Both the position numbers and the translations under genes were made by a program. A stretch of DNA of 33,184 nucleotides from Bacteroidota bacterium. Its GTDB lineage: Bacteria > Bacteroidota > Bacteroidia > Chitinophagales > Chitinophagaceae. Numbering within the stretch: the stretch's first letter is position 1; each line of letters starts with the position of its first letter. Shown one piece after another: positions 7,728 to 15,724 of this stretch. The stretch spans positions 1 to 33,184 of the forward strand of contig JAEZDC010000125.1 of assembly GCA_023429825.1 (NCBI GenBank), written 5' to 3'. The notes below the pieces were generated by a model, which was not told where the DNA came from, ran no database searches, and worked only from the letters and a program-made list of their open reading frames with translations.

Positions 7728-10700
7728 ATGAAGTATACAGAATTACAGGTGACGACGAACTTTAGTTTCTTGAGGGGTGCATCTCATCCGGATGAGCTTG
7801 CAGACCAGGCGGCGGCATACGGATATAATGCGATTGGCATAACAGATAGAAATACACTTGCAGGGATCGTGAGAGCACATGCTGCCGCGAAAACTCATGA
7901 ACACTTCAGGATCATTCCTGCAAGCAGGTTAGATCTGTTGGACGGATATAGTTTGCTAGCTTATCCAACAGATGCCGATGCCTATTCAAGATTAAGTAAC
8001 CTTTTGACCATAGGTAACCGTAGAGCTGAGAAAGGAAATTGCGAATTGTATAAAGCAGATGTGTACCAACATTCGAAAGGTATCAGGTTTATTGTATTGC
8101 CCCCTGATAAGCTCAACCATGCGTTTGAATTTGATGCAGGTTTCAAAACAATAGTGGGTGAATACAAAGAAGCTTTTGGTAATGAGTTGTACATCGCTAT
8201 GTCGAGACGGTATAACGGTGATGATCAGAAACAGTTATATCGTATTGAAGAGTTATCAAAGAGGTATAATGTCCCTGTAGTCGCAACGAATGATGTGTAT
8301 TATCACCATCCTTCGAGGAGACAGTTGCAGGATGTAGTGACTTGCATCCGAGAGAAGTGTACAATAGACAATGCAGGCTTTAAGTTATTCCCGAATGCAG
8401 AAAGGCATTTGAAAACGCAGGAAGAGATGTTGCGTTTATTCCGTAACTACCCGGATGCGATCGCTAAAACGCAGGAGATCGCTGAAGCCTGCCAGTTCTC
8501 TTTGCACCAGTTGAAGTATGAATATCCTGAAGAGATCATAACAGAAGGAAGAACACCACAGGAAGAGATCACTCACCTGGCCTGGAAGGGTGCTAAGGAA
8601 ATATTCGGTGAACCGTTGCCTCCTAAAGTGATCAACAGCATTAATCATGAGTTGCGTTTCATCAAAGAGATGAATTATGCATCCTACTTTTTAACGGTAT
8701 ATGATATAGTGCGGTATGCCAGAAGTAGAAATATCCTCTGCCAGGGAAGAGGATCTGCAGCTAACTCTACCGTGTGTTTTTGTTTAGGTATCACTTCAGT
8801 CAATCCTGAAAAGTTTGAGTTATTATTTGAGCGATTTATTTCGGCTGCCAGGAATGAACCTCCGGATATAGATGTAGACTTTGAACACGAACGAAGAGAA
8901 GAGGTGATGCAATACATCTATAACAAGTATGGAAGAGACAGGGCAGCGATCGTTGCCACGGTTACCACGCAACATCACAAAGGGGCGATGAATGATGTAG
9001 GGAAAGTGATGGGACTTTCTGTAGATACGATCAAAAGAGTCACCTCTTTTATCTGGCATATGACAGACGACTGGTTGCAGACAGAAAAACTAGTGCAGCA
9101 GGGCCTTGATCCGAATGATAAGCACCTGCAGAAAGTGATCGAGTTGACCAGGCAGTATGTGGGATTTCCACGACAGCTGGGGCAACATACAGGTGGATTC
9201 GTGATTACGAAAGACAAACTTTCTGATCTGTGCCCGATCATGAATGCGAGGATGAAAGACCGGACGAATATCGAATGGAATAAAGATGATATCGATGCGT
9301 TGGGTTTTATGAAGATCGACGTCCTTTCGTTAGGCATGCTCACCTGCATCCGTAAAGGATTTGAATTAGCTAAACAACATTATGGTCTGGATCTCACGTT
9401 AGCAAACATTCCGCAGGATGATGCTAAGGTGTATGAGATGATATCAAGAGGTGATACGATCGGAGTGTTCCAGATAGAGAGCAGGGCACAACAGAGTATG
9501 CTGCCAAGACTAAAACCGAATTGCTTTTATGACCTCGTGATAGAAGTAGCGATCGTACGTCCTGGTCCGATACAAGGAGATATGGTGCATCCTTATCTAA
9601 GAAGGAGAAATGGATTGGAGCCTGTAGAGTATCCTTCACCAGAGTTAGAAGAAATATTGAAACGGACGTTGGGCGTTCCTTTGTTCCAGGAGCAGGCAAT
9701 GAAGATCGCAATTGTGGCAGCAGGATTTTCGCCGTTGGAAGCAGACCAACTTCGCAGAAGTATGGCTACGTTCAAGATGAGAGGAATGGTAGCATTATTT
9801 CATGAGAAGCTGATCAACGGCATGCTGGAGCGAGGATATACATTGGAGTATGCAGAAAAAGTGTTTAAGCAGTTGGAAGGATTTGGGAGTTATGGCTTTC
9901 CTGAAAGCCATGCAGCCAGCTTTGCATTGCTGGCATATGTGAGTGCGTGGTTGAAGTGTTATTATCCTGATGTATTCAGTTGCGGATTACTGAACAGTTA
10001 CCCGATGGGGTTTTATGCGCCTGCACAAATTGTAATTGATACGAAGAAGAGCGGTGTTACTGCAAGGCCTATAGACATCAATCATTCATATTGGGATAAT
10101 ACATTAGAAGAAAAGGTAGGAGCGTATCATGCACTGCGTATCGGCTTCCGGCAGATCAAAGGAATGAAAGAAGCAGATATACAGTTACTGGTTGAAAACA
10201 GGATGAAGCCGTATAGTGGGATTCATGAATTAAGAAATATTGGCTTGACAGATGCTGCATTGGAATTACTTGCAGAAGCAGATGCATTCCAATCGATGGG
10301 TTTAAACAGACGTGAAGCGTTATGGCATGTTACATCCAGGGATACACCGCAGGCAATGTTCAAAGGACAGCGTTCTGCAGATGAACAAGCAGAAAATATT
10401 CACTTGCGGCAGATGAGTGACAGTGAAGAAGTGTTGCAGGATTATTCATCGATCGGGCTTTCGGTGAAAGGTCACCCGGTAAGTTTTATCCGGGATCATT
10501 TATCAAAGTATCATGTGTTATCAACTGCTGCGCTGCGAACGGGCAATAATGGACAACAGGTGCGGGTAGCAGGTTTGATATTGAGCAATCAAAGGCCAGA
10601 AACCGCAAAAGGTGTTTGCTTTAGTACAATAGAGGATGAAACAGGAACTGCTAACCTGATCATATTCGCACCTGTGTTTGATCAATACCGAAAGGAGATC

Positions 10701-10904
10701 ATGGGTTCCAGGCTGATGATGGCAGAAGGTAAGTTGCAGATAGAAGAGGGTGTGATACACGTGATCGTGTCTGCATGTTATGATGTTTCGAAGGTGTTGC
10801 GGAAACTGAGTTCAAAAAAAGCCGAGTTGCAAATGCCAACACTTGCGTTTGGAGATCAGCATAGTGAAATGGGTTTTGCGAAGCCAAAGAATTTTAGAGG
10901 ATAA
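7728..10904 (+). CDS. dnaE2: Error-prone DNA polymerase III alpha subunit DnaE2
   Basis: This 1058-residue C-family polymerase carries out translesion, mutagenic synthesis with ImuA and ImuB. An N-terminal PHP domain (YTELQVTTNFSFLRGASHPD) is followed by the polymerase core. The catalytic aspartates are visible in PPDIDVDFE (D380, D382) and GFMKIDVLSLG (D531), and GRGSAANSTVCFCLGIT is the conserved active-site segment. An OB-fold region lies near the C-terminus (VRVAGLILSNQRP). The start at 7728 is chosen because homology begins at MKYTELQ and an AAGGA sits 8 bp upstream; the longer frame from 7626 lies within imuB. It converges on the integrase gene 11 bp later, with a hairpin between them. 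Confidence 0.95.
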   Translation: MKYTELQVTTNFSFLRGASHPDELADQAAAYGYNAIGITDRNTLAGIVRAHAAAKTHEHFRIIPASRLDLLDGYSLLAYPTDADAYSRLSNLLTIGNRRAEKGNCELYKADVYQHSKGIRFIVLPPDKLNHAFEFDAGFKTIVGEYKEAFGNELYIAMSRRYNGDDQKQLYRIEELSKRYNVPVVATNDVYYHHPSRRQLQDVVTCIREKCTIDNAGFKLFPNAERHLKTQEEMLRLFRNYPDAIAKTQEIAEACQFSLHQLKYEYPEEIITEGRTPQEEITHLAWKGAKEIFGEPLPPKVINSINHELRFIKEMNYASYFLTVYDIVRYARSRNILCQGRGSAANSTVCFCLGITSVNPEKFELLFERFISAARNEPPDIDVDFEHERREEVMQYIYNKYGRDRAAIVATVTTQHHKGAMNDVGKVMGLSVDTIKRVTSFIWHMTDDWLQTEKLVQQGLDPNDKHLQKVIELTRQYVGFPRQLGQHTGGFVITKDKLSDLCPIMNARMKDRTNIEWNKDDIDALGFMKIDVLSLGMLTCIRKGFELAKQHYGLDLTLANIPQDDAKVYEMISRGDTIGVFQIESRAQQSMLPRLKPNCFYDLVIEVAIVRPGPIQGDMVHPYLRRRNGLEPVEYPSPELEEILKRTLGVPLFQEQAMKIAIVAAGFSPLEADQLRRSMATFKMRGMVALFHEKLINGMLERGYTLEYAEKVFKQLEGFGSYGFPESHAASFALLAYVSAWLKCYYPDVFSCGLLNSYPMGFYAPAQIVIDTKKSGVTARPIDINHSYWDNTLEEKVGAYHALRIGFRQIKGMKEADIQLLVENRMKPYSGIHELRNIGLTDAALELLAEADAFQSMGLNRREALWHVTSRDTPQAMFKGQRSADEQAENIHLRQMSDSEEVLQDYSSIGLSVKGHPVSFIRDHLSKYHVLSTAALRTGNNGQQVRVAGLILSNQRPETAKGVCFSTIEDETGTANLIIFAPVFDQYRKEIMGSRLMMAEGKLQIEEGVIHVIVSACYDVSKVLRKLSSKKAELQMPTLAFGDQHSEMGFAKPKNFRG

Positions 10905-10927
10905 ACAGGCAGCAACTAACTGCCTGT
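10905..10927. terminator. Hairpin between convergent dnaE2 and integrase genes
   Basis: ACAGGCAG (10905-10912) and CTGCCTGT (10920-10927) form a perfect 8-bp stem with a 7-base loop. It begins directly after the dnaE2 TAA and spans the integrase stop. Neither side has a strong T-run, although TTTA follows on the minus strand, so it may be a weak bidirectional terminator. Confidence 0.45.
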
Positions 10928-12169
10928 CTTCAAGTGCTTCAGTCTTTGCGAAATGCGGGATTTAACATCCTTCATGTTGTGGCTCACCTTTACATCAGTT
11001 GCTTTCGCATAGATCTGAGTTGTCCTTATCGAGTTGTGCCCTAACATTTCACTTGCCGATTCTATGGGGCAATCATTCTCCATCAAGATCGTTGTTGCAA
11101 AGGTGTGTCTTGCAGTGTGTGTGGTAAGATTCTTATTTATGCCTGCTATAGCGGCAATCTCTTTCAAATATCCGTTATATCGTTGGTTGCAGTTTACTGG
11201 CAGTAACTTGTTATTTGCAACACAATATCTATGACTTTTATATTTCTCAATGATATCTAAAGCAATTTCCAGAAGAGGTACGTTTGATTTGTTATTCTCT
11301 CCTTTGTAACGATCTCTAATCAACCATTTGGTTCCGTCTATCCATGGCACTACATTTCCTGGTTCCAGCTGGTAAATATCCATATATGAGTAACCTGTGA
11401 AACAAGTGAACACATATACATCTTTTACTTCTTCAAGCCGTGCTATTGGCATTCTGCAATTGTGCAGATTAACTAATTCGTTCCAGGTCAAGCGTGCTCT
11501 TTTAGGTTGCTTATAGGTGCATTTGAAATCTTCAAAAGGATTTATAGTTATGTAGCCTTTCCGCTTTGACCAACGGATCATCTGCTTGGTATTTTTTACA
11601 TACTTCATCGCTGTATTCTTGCATAACTTGCCAGCTGTCGTGAGATAGACCAAAAACTCTTCAACAAAAGCCTCGAATAAATCTTTTAGCAGAATATCCC
11701 GAACCTGGTACTTGAACTCTAGAAAATCAATTATTTTTTGTTGTGTAGTAATAAAGCGACGCCATGTCTTTTCATCTAACGTTGGTTCTTCTGACTTCAC
11801 CCGGTCGTGCAACATTTCGTTGTATTCAGTGAAAGCCTGAACTACTGTTTTAAATACCGGCTTCTTTCCAACATACTCGTTTTTAATCGCAGATGCTGTA
11901 ACAGTTTCTCCACGTGCTTCGATTTTACTTTGACAGCTAAGAAGCTTCGCTTTCATCGTAACGAGGTGGTTGTTGATTTCCTTTGCTTCATTGGTTTTAC
12001 TCAGCACCGTCTGCGCATCGCAGTTCCATTCCAGTGGCGAAACTTTCCTGTTTACTGAGATTTCTTTTCGTTCTCCATTAACGGTGATCCTGACAGATAG
12101 CGGCGCTTTGCCGTTCTTGAGTCTGCTTTTTTCAATCCAGAAAAGGATTGAGAAGGTTTGTTGTTCCAT
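10916..12169 (-). CDS. Tyrosine recombinase/integrase, Bacteroidota conjugative-transposon type
   Basis: This 417-residue site-specific recombinase would integrate or excise a mobile element. It has an N-terminal arm-type DNA-binding region (about 1-95), a SAM-like core-binding domain (about 105-205) and a catalytic domain. Visible catalytic residues are H351-T-A-R354, H378 (LGHNS) and Tyr387 (TTQIYAK). The first Arg of the usual RHRHY set is absent (FTGYSYMD instead of TGLRxxD), as known for IntDOT and many Bacteroidota recombinases, so this alone does not imply inactivity. The gene lies just downstream of the 3' end of tRNA-Lys, a typical integration target, but no cargo genes accompany it and I see no duplicated tRNA 3' end in the window. 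It may be a solitary remnant. Confidence 0.92.
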   Translation of the reverse strand: MEQQTFSILFWIEKSRLKNGKAPLSVRITVNGERKEISVNRKVSPLEWNCDAQTVLSKTNEAKEINNHLVTMKAKLLSCQSKIEARGETVTASAIKNEYVGKKPVFKTVVQAFTEYNEMLHDRVKSEEPTLDEKTWRRFITTQQKIIDFLEFKYQVRDILLKDLFEAFVEEFLVYLTTAGKLCKNTAMKYVKNTKQMIRWSKRKGYITINPFEDFKCTYKQPKRARLTWNELVNLHNCRMPIARLEEVKDVYVFTCFTGYSYMDIYQLEPGNVVPWIDGTKWLIRDRYKGENNKSNVPLLEIALDIIEKYKSHRYCVANNKLLPVNCNQRYNGYLKEIAAIAGINKNLTTHTARHTFATTILMENDCPIESASEMLGHNSIRTTQIYAKATDVKVSHNMKDVKSRISQRLKHLKTGS

Positions 12170-12250
12170 GGTGGTGACCTTTAACTGTGAAAAAATTCAT
12201 TAAAGGCACCTCAGCTTCTTTGGATGTTCGTAACGATAGTTTAGAATAGA

Positions 12251-12287
12251 TCGGTTAGCAAATCTATTAGAAACGACTGCTAACCGA
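12251..12287 (-). promoter_or_regulatory. Perfect 10-bp inverted repeat overlapping a -10 box upstream of the integrase gene
   Basis: TCGGTTAGCA (12251-12260) and TGCTAACCGA (12278-12287) are perfect reverse complements with a 17-base spacer. A perfect minus-strand -10, TAGATTTG (12266-12259), runs into the left arm. The layout suggests an operator controlling the integrase promoter about 80 bp before its ATG. A recombinase or excisionase binding site is an alternative. Confidence 0.5.
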
Positions 12288-12337
12288 ATTGCTCACCTGC
12301 AGGTTGGTATAGTATGAACCATCTTCACTATATGCAA

Positions 12338-12376
12338 AAGAAAAAACCGCCTGAAACATGCATTTCAGACGGTTTA
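12338..12376 (-). terminator. Rho-independent terminator of tRNA-Lys
   Basis: Read on the minus strand, AAACCG-t-CTGAAA pairs with TTTCAG-g-CGGTTT across a six-base loop and is followed by TTTTCTTTT. It lies about 25 bp beyond the tRNA 3' end, so it ends the tRNA transcript. Confidence 0.85.
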
Positions 12377-12400
12377 AGTTCGGAAGGATATTCCTTTCTG

Positions 12401-12473
12401 TGATCCCGCTGGGACTCGAACCCAGGGCCCATACATTAAAAGTGTATTGCTCTACCAACTGAGCTACGGAATC
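12401..12473 (-). tRNA. tRNA-Lys (anticodon UUU)
   Basis: The minus strand folds as a 73-nt cloverleaf. The acceptor stem is GATTCCG/CGGGATC with one G-T pair, the D-arm contains AGCTCAGTTGGTAGAGC, the anticodon loop is CTTTTAA (UUU), and the T-arm is GGGTTCGAGTCCC-like. The CCA end is not encoded. A promoter lies upstream and a terminator downstream, so it is a single-gene unit. Its 3' end faces the integrase gene. Confidence 0.95.
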
Positions 12474-12511
12474 TCCGCTTCAAGAAGAGTAACCTTCTTG
12501 TTTTGGGAGTG

Positions 12512-12542
12512 CAAAAATAAGGGTTCACACCTTTGCACCAAA
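12512..12542 (-). promoter_or_regulatory. Promoter of tRNA-Lys
   Basis: On the minus strand, TTTG (12542-12539) is followed after 19 bp by TATTTTTG (12519-12512). This is a full match to the Bacteroidota sigma-A promoter (TTTG, 17-23 bp, TAnnTTTG). Transcription would start about 30 bp before the tRNA. Confidence 0.75.
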
Positions 12543-12605
12543 TTTTTAAACGAAAAATATCCACATTATTCTGGCTCATTTTCTCTTAAGCAAATAAGCG
12601 AACAC

Positions 12606-12613
12606 TATTTTTG
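12606..12613 (+). promoter_or_regulatory. -10 element upstream of the SDR gene
   Basis: TATTTTTG matches TAnnTTTG exactly and lies 20 bp before the ATG at 12633. No convincing -33 TTTG is visible at the right distance. Confidence 0.5.
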
Positions 12614-12632
12614 CCTGCATTAACAATTACTT

Positions 12633-13436
12633 ATGTCTTTTCAAAATAAAGTAGTAGCTATTACCGGTGGCTCAGATGGTATTGGTAAAGCTCTGGTGGA
12701 TTTATTCTTATCAAAAGGCGCAAAGGTTGCCACCTGCGGCAGAGACTATGATAAGCTGTACAGGCTGAAAAAATACCATCCGGGTAATGAACTATTGATT
12801 TTTACAGCCGATGTAAGTAAGGAGATCGAGTGTAAAAAATTCATTGAAGAAGCCGTTAATGCATACGGCAAGATTGATATCCTTGTCAATAATGCCGGCA
12901 TCTCTATGCGGGCAGAATTTGAGAAGCTGGAACTGGAAACCATCAAAAAAGTAATGGATATTAACTTTTGGGGTACTGTGTACTGTTCCAAATTCGCATT
13001 ACCTCATATTAAAAAAAATAAAGGAACGATCGTAGGTGTTTCTTCTATTGCAGGATTCAGGGGACTCCCCGGCAGATCAGGTTATTCCGCCTCTAAAGCA
13101 GCTGTAAACTCCTTTCTCGAAGTATTAAGAACAGAGCTCCTGGAAACAGGGGTGAATGTTATGTGGGTATGCCCGGGATTCACCGCATCCAATATCAGGA
13201 ATGTAGCTTTAAATGAAGATGCGAAGCCCCAGGGTGAAACTACAATGGAAGAAGACAAAATGATGAGTGCAGAAGAATGTGCCGAACACATCGCCACTGC
13301 AATAGAGAAAAGAAAAAGAACACTCGTACTCACTTTCACTGGTAAAAGGGCGATTTTCATGAACAGGTTCTTCCCTTCACTTGCTGACAAACTCGTAAGA
13401 AAATTCTTTTATAAAAATGGCGAGTTAGTGAAGTAA
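12633..13436 (+). CDS. Short-chain dehydrogenase/reductase (SDR family)
   Basis: This 267-residue NAD(P)-dependent oxidoreductase is a classical SDR. It has the dinucleotide motif T11-GGSDGIG, the NNAG motif (87-90), the catalytic Ser in VSSIAG (about 138) and Y151-SASK155. The C-terminal extension (RAIFMNRFFPSLADKLVRKFF) is amphipathic and resembles DHRS7-like SDRs that associate with membranes. The substrate is unknown. Lipid or sphingolipid-type ketone reduction is possible in Bacteroidota, but nothing here proves it. It is followed after 11 bp by the SAM hydroxide adenosyltransferase gene, so the two are probably co-transcribed. Confidence 0.9.
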   Translation: MSFQNKVVAITGGSDGIGKALVDLFLSKGAKVATCGRDYDKLYRLKKYHPGNELLIFTADVSKEIECKKFIEEAVNAYGKIDILVNNAGISMRAEFEKLELETIKKVMDINFWGTVYCSKFALPHIKKNKGTIVGVSSIAGFRGLPGRSGYSASKAAVNSFLEVLRTELLETGVNVMWVCPGFTASNIRNVALNEDAKPQGETTMEEDKMMSAEECAEHIATAIEKRKRTLVLTFTGKRAIFMNRFFPSLADKLVRKFFYKNGELVK

Positions 13437-13447
13437 GTTTGCATCGC

Positions 13448-14269
13448 ATGCCAATACTAACCCTCACAACTGATATTGGCCAGCAGGATTATCTTGTTGG
13501 CGCTATCAAAGGGCAATTTCTTCAGGCTGATGCAACTACAAATATTAACGACATCACGCATTATCTCTCTCCTTACAATTACCTGCAGGCTGCATACACA
13601 TGTAAAAATTCATTCAGGCACTATCCTGTAAATACTTTTCATTTAGTGATCATAAATCTGTTTGAAGATGCAGCAAACGGAATGCTTTTGGCCAAGCACA
13701 ACAATCAATTCATTGCCTGTCCTAATAATGGTATCCTTACTATGATCACTAACGAAAGGCCAAGGGAGATAGTAACATTGCCGCCCACCGCTAATAATTC
13801 AAAAGGATTACTTGCTTACACTCAAACAGTAGCTACTGCATATGGCGCCATCTTAAAAGGTGAAAATTTGAACAACATCGCAGCGCCCGTGGTTAACCTT
13901 GTTGAAAAATATCCTTTACGCTCCATGCTTGGTGAAAACTGGATGGAAGGGCAGATCATCTTCATCGACAATTTCGAAAATGTTGTGGTAAACATTACGA
14001 AAGAAGAGTTTGAAGAGCAGCGTAAAGGAAGAAGCTTTAAGATCTTGTTTAGCCGTGAGGTAATCACTGAGCTAAGTGATAATTATTCAACGGTAAGTGA
14101 AGGAGAATTACTCGCCTGGTTTAATTCTGCAGGGTATTTAGAACTTGCAATGAACAGGGGAAACATGGCAGGATTATTTGGCTTACAAGGTTTCTCTGAA
14201 AAAACCAACAAAGGCACTGCACTGCAGAATAAGTGGTTCTATCAAACCGTAAAGATTTTTTTTGAGTAA
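13448..14269 (+). CDS. SAM hydroxide adenosyltransferase (DUF62 family)
   Basis: This 273-residue protein matches the DUF62 family, relatives of fluorinase and chlorinase that use hydroxide to split S-adenosylmethionine into adenosine and methionine. Visible signatures are LTLTTDIGQQDYLVGAIKG at the N-terminus (the SAM-binding TDxG..D..V..xKG pattern), the central YGAILKGENL, and the C-terminal IIFIDNFENVVVNIT with LLAWFNSAGYLELAMNRGN. I chose ATG 13448 because homology begins at MPILTLTTD; TTG at 13439 adds three residues of no value. It probably shares a transcript with the SDR gene and converges on hemN with 11 bp between stops. Confidence 0.88.
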   Translation: MPILTLTTDIGQQDYLVGAIKGQFLQADATTNINDITHYLSPYNYLQAAYTCKNSFRHYPVNTFHLVIINLFEDAANGMLLAKHNNQFIACPNNGILTMITNERPREIVTLPPTANNSKGLLAYTQTVATAYGAILKGENLNNIAAPVVNLVEKYPLRSMLGENWMEGQIIFIDNFENVVVNITKEEFEEQRKGRSFKILFSREVITELSDNYSTVSEGELLAWFNSAGYLELAMNRGNMAGLFGLQGFSEKTNKGTALQNKWFYQTVKIFFE

Positions 14270-14280
14270 TCGCGGTGTAT

Positions 14281-15636
14281 TTATATTGCCATACTAAATT
14301 TCCTCGCTGGTTCTTGCTGTGATTTGAGAAGGTGAATATCGAAGGCCTTGCAGATATTCCGTATAAACTGTTTACCTGTTGCGGTAACAGTAACTCCTTC
14401 ATCATTCCATTCAATAAGATTATCCGCAGACAGCTTCAATAATTCAGGATAAGAGAAAGACCTGAGGGTCGCTTCATCTTCCTCTTGGAAGGTTGTTTTG
14501 CCAAGGCAACTGATATCAAGAATATATCTTTTGAACCGTGTATCTTCTTCACTTAAAAAATATCCTTTCGTTACTGCGAGTTCTCCCGCTACGATATCTG
14601 AATAATATTCGTGTAGTGTTTTACGGTTCTGCGCATAAGCAATACCTATATCGCTTATACTGGATACACCAAGCCCTAACAGCATGCTTGTTTTTTGCGT
14701 GGTATAGCCCATAAAATTCCTGTGCAGCCATCCTTCTTGTCTTGCTACAAAAAGATCATCTGTTGGTAAAGCAAAATGATCCATGCCGATATCGCTATAG
14801 CCAGCCTGGGTAAATAATTGTTTGCCTGACAAGTACAATTGCATCTTTAATTCAGCAGATGGAAGATCGTGTTCATCAAATAAACGCTGGGCTTTACTCG
14901 TCCAGGGAACATGCGCATAACTATAGAATGCTATACGGTCAGGCTTCAATTCAATACTCTGTAAAATTGTCTTTTCAATACTTTCCAACGTTTGAAGTGG
15001 TAAACCATAGATGAGATCAAAATTTACCGAAGTATAACCTATCGCTCTTGCATTCTCAACCCCTCGTTTTACATTTTCAAATGGCTGTATACGATTGATG
15101 ATGTGCTGTACTTTAGCATCATGGTCCTGCACACCAAAACTAACCCGCCTGAAGCCAATGTTAAATAAGGTTTGAAGATGATCATAGGTAGTATTGTTGG
15201 GATGACCTTCAAAGCTGAACTCATGATTTGGATGGATATCGCAATCATCTAAAATCGCTGTGAGTAATTCTTCCAAATGAGTAGGAGAAAAAAAAGTGGG
15301 CGTACCTCCACCTAAATGTAGTTCTCTAAGTACAGGTTTAACAGGCATTAAGGCTTTGTACAATTTCCATTCTTTCACAATAGCCTGCATATACTCAATT
15401 TCCACGCTATGATTAGTAGTGATCTTTTTGTTGCATCCACAATAAGTACAGAGCGATTCACAAAAGGGAAGATGAATATATAAACTGATACCGTCAGTAT
15501 TGTCCAGCGCAGCTTTTACGAAATTGTTTTTCCATTGCGCAGCGTCAATATTCTCTTTCCAATATGGAACGGTTGGATAGCTGGTATACCGTGGAACAGG
15601 TTGATTATATTTATGCAATAAAGCTGTGCTGATCAT
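14281..15636 (-). CDS. hemN: Oxygen-independent coproporphyrinogen III oxidase
   Basis: This 451-residue radical-SAM enzyme decarboxylates coproporphyrinogen III to protoporphyrinogen IX without oxygen, in heme synthesis. The 4Fe-4S motif is C59-ESL-C63-TY-C66 with C68 following, as in E. coli HemN. HKYNQPVPRYTSYP at the N-terminus is diagnostic and GGGTPTFFSP is the radical-SAM glycine-rich motif. The start ATG at 15636 is chosen over the TTG at 15660, because a perfect -10 (TATTTTTG) lies between them and homology begins after the ATG. The -10 ends only three bases before the ATG, so a leaderless mRNA is likely. It follows norCB on the same strand but has its own dyad and promoter. Confidence 0.95.
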   Translation of the reverse strand: MISTALLHKYNQPVPRYTSYPTVPYWKENIDAAQWKNNFVKAALDNTDGISLYIHLPFCESLCTYCGCNKKITTNHSVEIEYMQAIVKEWKLYKALMPVKPVLRELHLGGGTPTFFSPTHLEELLTAILDDCDIHPNHEFSFEGHPNNTTYDHLQTLFNIGFRRVSFGVQDHDAKVQHIINRIQPFENVKRGVENARAIGYTSVNFDLIYGLPLQTLESIEKTILQSIELKPDRIAFYSYAHVPWTSKAQRLFDEHDLPSAELKMQLYLSGKQLFTQAGYSDIGMDHFALPTDDLFVARQEGWLHRNFMGYTTQKTSMLLGLGVSSISDIGIAYAQNRKTLHEYYSDIVAGELAVTKGYFLSEEDTRFKRYILDISCLGKTTFQEEDEATLRSFSYPELLKLSADNLIEWNDEGVTVTATGKQFIRNICKAFDIHLLKSQQEPARKFSMAI

Positions 15637-15639
15637 ATT

Positions 15640-15684
15640 CAAAAATATCCTGCAGCCCAACTAAGTAGTATGACGTAAATCATA
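15640..15684 (-). promoter_or_regulatory. hemN promoter with CRP/FNR-type dyad
   Basis: TATGA-CGTAAA-TCATA (15669-15684) is a perfect five-plus-five dyad with six-base spacing, the geometry of CRP/FNR-family sites. The minus-strand -10 TATTTTTG (15647-15640) is a full consensus match. The dyad centre (15676.5) is exactly 33 bp from the -10 centre, as at norC, which fits class II activation near -41.5. Confidence 0.6.
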
Positions 15685-15724
15685 CATGGTATGGATTGAA
15701 AGAAAATGACAATCGGATGATGAA

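Noticed and set aside
10916..12169. Missing first Arg of the recombinase catalytic set as a sign of inactivity
   Set aside because: IntDOT and many Bacteroidota recombinases lack this residue and still function.
12267..12458. Minus-strand frame of 63 codons
   Set aside because: It runs through the tRNA-Lys gene and its terminator, so it is not a protein gene.
12401..12473. Duplicated tRNA-Lys 3' end as an attachment site
   Set aside because: I found no second copy of the tRNA 3' sequence in the window by reading; it may lie outside or never have existed.
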